NCBI GenBank assembly: GCA_013368445.1
Contig: JAACJO010000035.1
Coordinates: 1 to 64,000 of the forward strand
Reading direction: 5' to 3'
DNA length: 64,000 nucleotides
Origin: Leucocoprinus leucothites
Lineage: Eukaryota; Basidiomycota; Agaricomycetes; Agaricales; Agaricaceae
Shown: positions 55,301-64,000 of the stretch, piece by piece
How positions within the stretch are numbered: position 1 is the first letter of the stretch
How the letters are laid out: each line of letters starts with the position of its first letter
The notes under the pieces: generated by a model
What the model was told of the DNA's origin: nothing
Seen by the model: the letters and a program-made list of their open reading frames with translations, nothing else
Databases searched by the model: none
Made by a program: the position numbers and the translations under genes

Positions 55301-55920
55301 CTAGTGAGTCAATCCTAGCATGGGAACTGCAAACTCCACCATCTTGGGCTGAACAGCTTTGGTAAACAAGTCTGCCACATTCTGGCTGGTGGGGATGTAC
55401 TCTGGAGCAATGAAAGCGGACTGTACAGCATCCCGGAGCCAGTAGAACCGCAGATCCAGGTGCTTCATGCGACCATGATGCTCAGGATTCTTGGAAACAT
55501 CAATCCCAGACTTGTTGTCAATTAGGAGAGTGGAAGCATAGGAAGGGGAATAGCCAAACTCTGTCAGGATGTTCCTCATCCACATGATCTCCTTGCCAGC
55601 CTCAACTGCAGCCACATACTCAGCCTCTGTAGAGGAGAGAGTAACAAAGGGCTGACACTTGGAGGACCATCCCACAGCTCCACCACACACCAGAGTCACA
55701 TATCCACCTGTAGAGTGACTGGTTTGCTTACAACCACCATGGGAAGCATCTGTGTAGGTCAGAAAGAGCTCCTCAGCTTCACAGCCCTTGTAAACAAGCT
55801 TGTAATCACTCGTGCCCTTCAGATAGTGCAGGAGATGCTTCACAGCAGCCCAGTGCTCAGGATGAGGGTTGTGGTTGAATCTCCCAAGGTAGGAGACTGC
55901 ATAAGCAAGGCAGGAAAGGA
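55301..55920 (-). pseudogene. Copia-1 RNase H
   Basis: LAYAVSYLGRFNHNPHPEHW, VKHLLHYLKGTSDYKLVYKG, YTDASHGGCKQTSHSTGGYV, TLSSTEAEYVAAVEAGKEIM and DNKSGIDVSKNPEHHGRMKH are the Copia RNase H signature. It ends normally (FTKAVQPKMVEF...). It is joined at about 55917 to the pre-integrase region in a different frame, marking the internal deletion. Confidence 0.92.
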
Positions 55921-57196
55921 AGGGAGTGCATCTTTCCAGCAAGGCAGGGCTTGCAAACTGCATCAGGCTGAGCTGAGGAGTCGATTTTAAGCCCAGTAAC
56001 CAGTTCCTGCTGTATCATCTTCTTCACATCAGCATAATTATGGTGTGCAAAGCGACAGTGCCAGAGTGAGAGGTCAGCAGGAAGTGTGGAGATGCTAAAA
56101 GCGGTCTCAGAAGCAATGGTAGTGCCATTGAGGACAGCAGAGTTGGTGGAATCAATGGAGGCAGTGAAGAGAGTCTCTCCCTTGAGTCTAAAGGCCATAG
56201 AATGCGAAGAAATCGATATATTGAACCCCTTATTTCGTGTGAGGTATAGACAAGACAGGAGATTACTCTGGAGGTCCAGAACATGCAGTACACGTGAAAA
56301 CTCGACCGCTCCAGCCATTTTTCCGCCCATAACAGGCTGAAAGACCACTGAACCCATCCCAGCTGAATATATGACAGAGTTGTCTGCTAATCTGATTGGT
56401 ATGCAACAGGGGGTATATTTCTTGAACCAATGACGGTGTGGGGTCATATGTGACATAGCACCTGTGTCTGCAATCCAATGGAAGTCAGCATTGAGCTGGA
56501 GGGGTGGGGAAGAGGCTGGGGAAGTGAGGGAAGCGATAGGAGTGGAGGGGGAGCTTGTACTTGCATTTCCAGCGAATTCTGTGACTCTGCTTGCTTCTCC
56601 GGATGCTGGAGGGGCAGGGGAGCCGTCAGAGTCCTCCTGGGCCTTGTTGGCACAGTTTCCATGTCATTTGGACTGGGGGGGAGCGTTCTGAGTGTCCTCT
56701 TGAGCCTTGAGGCAATCCTTGTCCTTTCTCCAGCATTTGGCCTCTGTATGACTGGTTTTGTGACACCAGCCACATGGATCGGTCGATTTCGCTGTTTTGA
56801 GGCCTCTGGAGGCAGCAGAAAGCGCAGAGGAGGAAGAGGGAAGGTCTATGGCCCTCCTGCGACGTTGGGTGTCCTCAGTGACAAAGACCTGATGCACAGC
56901 AGCCTTGTCAAGTTTGTCCTTGAGGAGGAGAGAGGAAATGAAAGAGGAGTACTCCTCAGTGGGCAGGGCTCGGATTAGAGCCATAGAAGCGAGCTCCTCA
57001 TCTAGGCCTTTGAGGTCAAAGTCATCAGGGCGAAGATTTTGGATTTGCTTCATGCTCTCCTCCACCCTGTTGATGAGGGACTGCAGGGACTCGTCCTCAG
57101 CCTTCCTGATGTTGAAGAGGTCGTCATAGGCATTAAAACGAGTGCCAGGATGCCTCTGGAGGTGCACAGCTCGCAAATCTGTCCACATCTTGACAG
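55921..57196 (-). pseudogene. Copia-1 gag-protease-pre-integrase remnant
   Basis: One frame with a single TGA (56664). Gag (MWTDLRAVHLQRHPGTRFNA, MKQIQNLRPDDFDLKGLDEE), knuckle CGWCHKTSHTEAKC, then protease with WIADTGAMSHMT, and the GAG-pre-integrase domain SLWHCRFAHHNYADVKKM ... CKPCLAGKMHSLPF, after which integrase should begin but the sequence jumps to RNase H. Gag starts abruptly at the LTR, missing about 70 residues. Confidence 0.88.
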
Positions 57197-57498
57197 TGTT
57201 AAAAGGTGACGCACAGGGGATGTGTAGGAGGTCCTGGAAACCAGAGAAATTGCCCAGGGAGCTCACAACTCACACAGGAATCTGTGGACAACTGTAAATG
57301 ACTGTATTAACAAGATAGAGACTTGTACTCACCTGTGGACAACTGTAAATGACTGAGAGTCAAGAAAGTGTCCACAGGAGAGTTGAACATCCAGTCAGGT
57401 GATCTACAACTGACTAAGCAACCTCTGCATCAACTCTAACTTCACATATCAACAAATCAATCACAAATACTTGTAGACTGTCCAGAGCACATCTGACA
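57197..57498 (-). repeat. Copia-1 5' LTR
   Basis: 302 bp, same length as the left LTR, but it abuts mid-gag without leader or PBS, so the 5' internal region was deleted. Confidence 0.9.
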
Positions 57499-59245
57499 TA
57501 GTGATCATACCTTTGGCCCATCCAGCCCAAATTATATGAGTAAGGAAAACACCCACATCCTCAGTAGAGCATTGGATAACTCCTCCTATCTGGTTAGGGT
57601 GGAGAGCACCTGAGGATACTGCCTCAAATTGCATACGATGAGTGATCATTTTCTTAATAAGTTTACCTAAAGTGTTTAGTAGTATAATGGGATGAAACAC
57701 TTTCGGAGTATCATAGGCCGGTTCGTTTGGCTTGGGGATGATGATAGAGACCGAGTCTTTGAAGTGACTCAGCCAATGAGAGAGATGCATGCATGCATTA
57801 GCAATGAGTATAATGTTTTTGAGGCAGCTATCATGGGTGACAATTGATTTGAGATGTTTCCAGGAGATGTGATCAGGTCCAGGTGCTGAGGAGTTAGCGC
57901 ATGAAGAGAGAGATTCAGTGAGTTCAAGGGCAGAGAAGTTCACCCAGGATCAGGGAGGGTGGGATTTCATTTCATTCAAAATCTGTGGGCTTACCAGTCT
58001 TCCAGAAGTGGAGTTGTATGATGAGTGAAGAGCATTCCATAGGTCTGGGAAATCATTGCAAGGTCATCCTTGAAATTGAATGCCCTCAATAGCAGGGAGT
58101 TTTCATTGTTTGACCCATTCCATGAGGTCCCAGGGTCATTTGTTGGTTGAAGCGATTTCATGGATGCATTCATCAAAGAAAGAGCATTTGGTGGCTCAAA
58201 TAGCTGCTCTGAACGCTTGCCAGTATTTCCAATCTTTCATCCTTCTGTAGATGAGTAGAGTCTCAGAACAGTGGGGGGTCCACCATTCTTTCAACCAGTT
58301 AGTGATCTATACAACTTTAGAGTTTGTGTTCCATGAGTTGGATAATATGCGAGACAAAGAAACAGAAATGTCGTCCAAGCATGAAGTAGAGAGAATGTTT
58401 GAACAGTCAAGGGCCACTAGATGCTCTGAGACCTGAGAAGTGAAAGCAGCCTCTTCATTACTATCTTTTGGCAACACACATTTTTTATAATTAATATAAT
58501 CTGGGCAGATTGGTAGGTCAACGATCAAAGGTGCATGATCCGAAGGCAGTCTCGAATTTGCATCAATGACATGGGGAGTGGAGTTATTAGCACAAAATAT
58601 GAGGTCGATAACTGAATTATCATGATTTTCGATAGGAGAAAAATGGGTTGGAGAAAAAGTGGTCGGTAATGACCTTGTGAGATTGAAACAGTCCACTAAC
58701 TCTGTTAGAGTTATGGCGGAATGAGGGATATGGGAGACTGAGGGATCCTACTCTGGAGAATGACAATTGAAGTTGCCTCCCATATATACAATATTAGGGA
58801 TGTCGATGAAATTCATCAAAAGAAAATTAATTGCCGAAGAGGACGAGTCAGAATATATGTTGAGAAAATGGATATAATTACCCCAGTTAAATAATCCCAA
58901 GATTTGTATATCCCGATGGTTGACCCACTCTTGATGAAGGATGGGTCTCATATGAAGAAGTCGTCTGTGAATGTAAGTCAAAGTACGGTGTCAGGGGTTG
59001 TTAGGCTTAGTAGGGCAGACCATACACAGCCACTCAGGGTGAATAGGGGCACCTATGACATCATCCCCTTCAGGGTTAGTCATAGAGGGTGCCTTGCGGA
59101 TGTGATTCCACAGGGGTTCCTGTAGAAAGATTATGTCGAAGTCCAGCTTCTTGGATTCAAGGATAGTGTCGACCAGGGCATAAGAGTGTTCCACATTTTG
59201 TGAATAGATACAAACAAAAGAAGTAGTTTTGTTCTTACTAGACAT
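57499..59245 (-). pseudogene. L1-EF ORF2, 5' part (endonuclease and RT start)
   Basis: ATG at 59245. CIYSQNVEHSYALVDTILES, LDFDIIFLQEPLWNHI, NIVYMGGNFNCHSPE, DLIFCANNSTPHVIDANSRL, SDHAPLIVDLPICPDYINYK, then RT LSSCANSSAPGPDHISWKHL and PIILLNTLGKLIKKMIT. Broken by several stops, for example near 58740, 58305 and 57990. The frame stops at the inversion breakpoint. Confidence 0.85.
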
Positions 59246-59247
59246 GT

Positions 59248-61980
59248 TTAAACTGCAACTCCGCCACTGGAGTGATTGGAATTGGCGCGGACAGCATGTG
59301 CAGTGCATGACTCAGTGGCTTTGTTAGAGTGCCAGGTCTGGTTGAACCTATTTCTCCAAAAAGGGCATTTTGTGTCATTAGCATGATGATCACCTTTACA
59401 ATTAAGGCACTTGAAGTTCTCAAGATGAGGACATGGGATGCCATCAGGAGTGGTGTCATGAGGGGGGTTTGATTTAGGATTAGCCTTGCAACACCAGACT
59501 ATGGATTGATAGTTCTTCATGTGATGAGGGCCACCACAGATTTGACATTATGCACCAAGGGCACAACATGCATGGGTGGGGTGACCCCATCTCTAACAAT
59601 TCCTACACTGTGCCACACCTGGGTGCATACTGGTTGCACGGATAGTGCCGACATGTCGGCTGAAGTTGATAGTGCAGTTGACCAACATCTTGGCCTTGGT
59701 ACTGTTTTGAGAGTCCCAGATGTCGAACCACACAACAGCTGTGTCCAACTTTGGAGAAGCTTTCATGACGCAAGGGTGAGCAGCAAGGATGACATTTTTG
59801 AAGAGTGATAATTGGCCGAGGGCTTGCTCAATGAAGGCAGGGGAGAGGGGGTTGGAAGAATTGGCTACCCAATAAGGGATACCAACGATTTTGAGGAAGG
59901 ATTTCAATTGTGGAAGACAGGGCTCAATGGGGATAGCGTCTTCTAATTGCCAGGCTTTTTTAAGCCAGGACTTGATGGTATCGAGGTCAGTGGGAGTGGC
60001 GATGCCCAAGGTGGCAATGGAAATGCCATTGTATGATTCGTGGACAGACTCAATACAAAGTTTGGATTGGGTGGCAGTGAGACCGCAGTTACAGAATTCA
60101 GTTGCTTTATTGAAATCTTTAATGTGGTCTGCAATAATGTTTCCCTCAAGTGGGATAAGGACTTGGCGATGAGTAAGTCCATGCATTGTCATCTTGGGTT
60201 TAGCATGTTGAGCGCTTGTGGTTGAAGGTTGGCACTACTGAAGTCTGCCTTGTACATGGCCAGGACTTTGTTGTACGATAATTCAGGGAAGGTGAGGATT
60301 ATTTCCCACATCTTGACCCCATCGATAGAAGGAGAGGATGAAGAGGAAGCCAAGGGCTGGACACCCCGTTGGGTGGCATCAGCGAATGACACGTTCTTCT
60401 TGTTAAAATGTTCCGTAAGGAGTTTGGTGGATGCCTTATGGTTAGGAGGGGAAATAGGAGGCAGCATGTCAGAGGTGCCCTTAGGGTTAGGTTTTGATGG
60501 CTGCACCTGGCCATCAGAAGAAGGGCACCCAACTGAGTGCTCAAAGTTGCCATTCTCATTCCTTGGGATCACATGATTGGCAGGTGGAGGGGGAGCCCGA
60601 GATACTCAGATAGGACCAGTAGGCTTAGAAGACATAATGTCATTCTTTGCCTTGCAGGAGCCTGACCCAGACAGAATGTCATGGGCCTTACCAGAAGACA
60701 TAAAGTCATTCTGGGGGGGAGGAAGGGCACCCTCTGTGGGAGGGGCTTTGTCAATATTCATAGAATTGTCATTGATGCGTGCTGTGGGATTAGTTTGCCC
60801 AATGACAATGCCAGGCAGGAATAGGGGGGTTGGGATGAGAGATGGTGAGGGTTTACGTACCTTCTTTCCCTTGCCCTTGCCCTTAGGAGGGGGGAAAGAG
60901 TCCGTCATGGGTATATCAGGGGAAGGGCTAAAATACTGTTTCAGCACTTCAACGATCATGAGGCCACTTTCACCATTAATAGGCAAATGGTCCCATCCTG
61001 AATCAAACATAGTTGTAAGTAGACAGTATATGGGTTCCCCCATTTGGGAAAACCTCAGATCTTTCTCTCCAGGCCATAGTCCCAGTGCAGCGCAATGCTT
61101 GAAGAAGTTGGTCACATATTTAAGCGCCTCAAGCACTTTGAGGGTAGCCTTGCTGACATAAACAGTCTTTTCGGTGGCTAAGTTTGATAGATCCTTGAGA
61201 TCTGGGAGGTATGGCTGTGCAGGCCTAGACTCCTGCGGCTATGCAGTGACATCACCAGTGACATCATGTGTGACATCAGGTGTGATATCATTAGTATCAG
61301 AGGATCCAGCAAAGAAAGTAGCCAAAGTGCCGGATGGCACAGCATTTGCTGACTCAGTGGATCCATGGATTGCATGAGGCAGCCTTGAGGTGGGTGAGGG
61401 TCCAAAGTACCAAATGGTGGGTTCCCCATTTTTGAGAATCCCATCCTCCTGGTTGCTCCATGCATCCCCGCGAGAGTTCAAGTTGAGAGGATCTGGGGGA
61501 TTTAACTCACCTATGAATCCCTCACCAAATGGATGGAAAGGAATAGGTGATTTGAAGCCATCATATGCACCCATTGACGCCATTCTTGAGATGGCTTTGG
61601 GTGTGGTGTCCAGTCAATGGACCTCACGAGCACGAGCTTGCTTGGCATGCGATGACAGTGGGGGAGGAGTTCTAAGAGATGAGTGACACTGCACGTGAAA
61701 GTGTAGTAGGGGCAATAATAGGGGAGGAGGGGGTTGAGTTGTCAGATGAATCCGAGTCACTCACACCACTTTCCTCTTCATCAGAACCAGCTCTGGATGA
61801 GGTGGCAGACTTGGCATCATTGTGGACAGAATGCCTGGTGGATTTGATAGAGAGCACAGGTGATGTGGATCAGTCGCGCTTGTTGATTGAGACACGTGTT
61901 TTAGTGTCAGCAATGTTCATGGGGTCCAAAGACGGTAGAGGGGTACCCTTAAGGTCCACCCAATGTGATGGTGTAGTCAT
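59248..61980 (-). pseudogene. L1-EF ORF1: zinc-knuckle protein
   Basis: ATG at 61980 (MTTPSHWVDLKGTPLPS...). Ser/Pro-rich N terminus, MASMGAYDGFKSPIPFHPFG, MLEALKYVTNFFKHCAALGL, HRQVLIPLEGNIIADHIKDF, SFLKIVGIPYWV, VVWFDIWDSQN and CPHLENFKCLNCKGDHHAND...CPFWRNRF. Stops and frameshifts near 61600, 61240, 60600, 60230 and 59640. Ends TAA, two bases before the ORF2 ATG. Confidence 0.83.
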
Positions 61981-62060
61981 TTTGATGGTATTCATAGCCA
62001 ATATGTATGTAGACACCATCAAAGAAATTGATGATGGTGGTTAGAGGGAAAGGAGGATGA

Positions 62061-63111
62061 GTGTCTGTGTCTTTGATATTGCCCAATTTTTCCCCTCCCT
62101 TAACCATGAAATTCTTACTGACATCCTACGACACCAGAGGTTCACCCCAGAACTTGTAAATTTCTTCTCTCATTATCTTATAGGTCAATCCACCTAATTC
62201 ATGTGGAATACTTTCTTATCTGATGCCCATGATGCAGATGTTGGTGTAGGGCAAGGCTCAGCTTTATCTCCCATACTATCAGCGCTCTACTTAGCGCCTC
62301 TCATGTTCATGTTCAACTAATGTGCTGGTTTACAATCCATTCCCTCTTCCCTTCTATCTTTTGTTGATGATGGGCTTTGTATATCTCAAGCGAAGAGTTA
62401 CACTGACACTATTTCTTCCCTTAAATCAGCATACTCCATCATTAACTCCATATGCTCTGATCTTAGACTAGTCGTTGAATATAATAAATCTGAGGTCTTC
62501 CACTTCTCTCGCTGTTACAACGATTCTAATCCTCTACTCGACTTGTCTGACGTCAGTGGCCCTCTCCTTCACCCGAAACACTTCTGGTGGTACCTTGGTA
62601 TTTATTTCAACCAAAGACTCTTGTTTCATGAACACATTCAATACTACTCTACCAAAGCATTGTCCACAGTGAAAGCTATAGGCATGCTAGGTAACTTATC
62701 CCAAGGTCTCCTCCCCCTTCAAAAATGACTCTTATATAGGTCATGCATCATTTCTGTTGCAACATATGGCTATCATCTATGGTTCTATGGGGGTGCTCAT
62801 AACAAGGCACTTCTCAAATCCTTATCCACCATGCAAAGATGCACAGCTCTCTGGATCAACAGCGCCTTCCACACATCTCCTTCTGGTGGCGCTGAAAGTA
62901 TTGCTGGCCTTATTCCAATCCATCTCCATCTTCGTAAACTAGCTATTCACTCATTGTACCAGGTTTCTACTTTACCTTTCAATCATGCATTATGTTCTCT
63001 TTTGTCAAACAGTTTTTCTCTTAATTCCTCCCCTCATCCCCAATCCCTTCACCTTCTTACTCTGGCCATAAAAGCTAAAGTCAAAGGCCCTATTATTGAT
63101 GTAGATAATTC
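62061..63111 (+). pseudogene. L1-EF ORF2, continuing part (RT to RNase H)
   Basis: FDIAQFFPSLNHEILTDILR, DADVGVGQGSALSPILSALY, FVDDGLCIS (about 62360), the thumb region, then CTALWINSAFHTSPSGGAES and KAKVKGPIIDVDNS, cut by L3-5. Stops near 62196, 62318 and 62727. Confidence 0.85.
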
Positions 63112-64000
63112 TTTTTTTTTTTTTTTTTTTTTTAAAATCAACGTGACCCCGGAGGGGTCGCAAATTTATAACGCAGTGCGCGATAGCAGTCCACACCCAA
63201 CTACTACAACATGTAGAAAGTACTGCTACCAACTACACATCTACATAGCTAGGTATAAATACAAGTCCGAAGTCCGCCTAGTACAAACGACATCTTCATG
63301 CAGAGGTACATAGTTTGAAATGAAAGCATACTACAATACAAGTCGGGCTGTTCTGTTTTACCGGCGGATGGAAGTGCACGGCATGGATCTCTACGGCCCA
63401 CCACGCACAGCGCGGGGGCGGACAATGCGACCTATAGGGAAGAGAACCCTACAGACGCAACCGAGCGGCATCGCGACGATGGTTTTTAAGCCAAAGCCGG
63501 TCAAACCGGTGTCGCCAGAATGGGCATTTGCGATCATCAGCTGCATGCAACTTGGCGCAGTTGACGCACTTGATGTGAGGACAGGGATCCTCGGCGGCGG
63601 TGGGCGGGATAGGGGGGTTTGCTTTCGGACTCCCCTTACAACAGCTCGAGTGGGAGCAGTGGTTCTCAGTACGATGAGGACCACCGCAAGCAGCATATCG
63701 CAACGCACGAGCGCGGCACGATGAGGTAGAATGCCCCCAGTGCCAGCAATGCTGACACTGTGGACTGCCTGGGTGAGCGCGTGCAGCCCGGATGACGGAC
63801 TGAACACCCTCGAAGTGGAGGTACTTGCCCAGGAGCTTCTTGGCACTCACTCCTGATTGAGAGTCCCAGAGGTCGAACCAGATGGTGGCAGTGTCGGCTC
63901 TGGTGGAGTTGCGCATAATGCGCATGGAGGAAACATCTGCGAAAATGTCCTTGAAGGCGGACAGTCGCATGCGGTCGGTCACGTGATTCGGTGTGATGCG
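63112..64000 (-). mobile_element. L3-5, runs off the window
   Basis: T-run (A tail) at 63112-63133, L3 3' tail, then ORF1 C terminus 63449-63982 open: RMRLSAFKDIFADVSSMRIM, WFDLWDSQSGVSAKKLLGKY, CQHCWHWGHSTSSC, YAACGGPHRTENH, CPHIKCVNCAKLHAADDRKC, PFWRHRFDRLW. The frame is intact here and CpG-rich compared with other copies, so this is probably the youngest L3 in the window. Confidence 0.88.

Larger units (their letters stand above)
54937..57498 (-). mobile_element. Copia-1: internally deleted Copia retrotransposon
   Basis: Two 302-bp LTRs in direct orientation (54937-55238 and 57197-57498; TGTTA...CTGACA), nearly identical. A purine tract (AAGGGGGTG on minus) adjoins the left LTR, fixing minus orientation. 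The internal region keeps part of gag, protease, the GAG-pre-integrase domain and RNase H. The integrase core, RT, leader, PBS and gag start are absent. Flanks differ (CCTCT left, TAGTG right), so there is no TSD. Confidence 0.9.
57499..63111 (-). mobile_element. L1-EF: L1 with inverted 5' segment (twin-priming structure)
   Basis: 57499-62059 is L1 on minus, from the RT (left) to the complete 5' end (right). 62060/62061-63111 is L1 on plus. The minus part stops at GATCACTA and the plus part starts (A)GTGTCTG, which are adjacent bases in an uninterrupted L1 (compare 21701-21712). So one element was inverted at one point without loss. The 3' end is cut by L3-5. Confidence 0.8.

Noticed and set aside
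10071..56664. Nuclear reassignment of TGA to an amino acid
   Set aside because: Would explain the TGA-rich breaks, but stops of other types and frameshifts also occur in the LINEs, and a CpG transition explains TGA at Arg without a new code. Host genes outside the window would settle it.

Overview
The window looks like heterochromatin from a filamentous basidiomycete, probably an agaricomycete. The basis is a fungal set of elements (chromodomain Ty3/Gypsy with Tf1-type self-priming, Copia, Ngaro/DIRS-like YR retrotransposon, Tc1/mariner, pogo, LINEs with zinc-knuckle ORF1) and short GTATGT...CAG introns. I find no convincing host gene: almost every base belongs to a transposable element or to the older element it landed in. 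Species identity cannot be read from the window.

Layout. (1) 1-19757: the start of an LTR retrotransposon (Gypsy-2, minus) whose inferred LTR is split by a full-length LINE (L1-A, 532-18548, 14-bp target-site duplication, TSD). L1-A is itself split by a solo LTR (4523-5161) and by a complete chromodomain retrotransposon, Gypsy-1 (7136-17550, 697-bp LTRs with four differences). The pol of Gypsy-1 carries a Tc1 transposon (12735-14327). (2) 19862-53622: a reverse-transcriptase fragment of another LINE (LINE-4) is cut by a Copia-2 LTR (20686-30916, split). That LTR contains a 5'-truncated L1-B and an ORF1-only element L2-1, and L2-1 holds a pogo transposon and a 1.23-kb insert with an unusual motif array. 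The Copia-2 leader contains L3-alpha (31270-53548). Inside L3-alpha lie further L3 copies, full-length L1-C (33580-49193), L2-2 (38280-46930), an Ngaro-type element (38500-44717) and a palindromic MITE (41271-41536). (3) 53623-64000: truncated L2, L3 and L1 pieces, an internally deleted Copia-1 (54937-57498), an L1 copy whose 5' part is inverted against its 3' part with contiguous breakpoints (57499-63111), and another L3.

How the parts relate. L1 is the autonomous LINE (about 6.95 kb; ORF1 with zinc knuckles; ORF2 with endonuclease, RT, RNase H and a terminal Cys/His cluster). L2 and L3 are about 2.3 kb, TSD-flanked, and carry only an ORF1 homologous to that of L1. They share 5'-end sequence and a related 3' tail with L1 and look like HAL1-type partners moved in trans.

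Decay. Otherwise open element ORFs are broken repeatedly by in-frame TGA where family conservation or plain codon arithmetic suggests CGA (Arg). Three of the four LTR differences in Gypsy-1 are also CpG transitions. Both fit deamination of methylated CpG as the main inactivating force. All boundaries were read by eye from the sequence, and no database search was possible.
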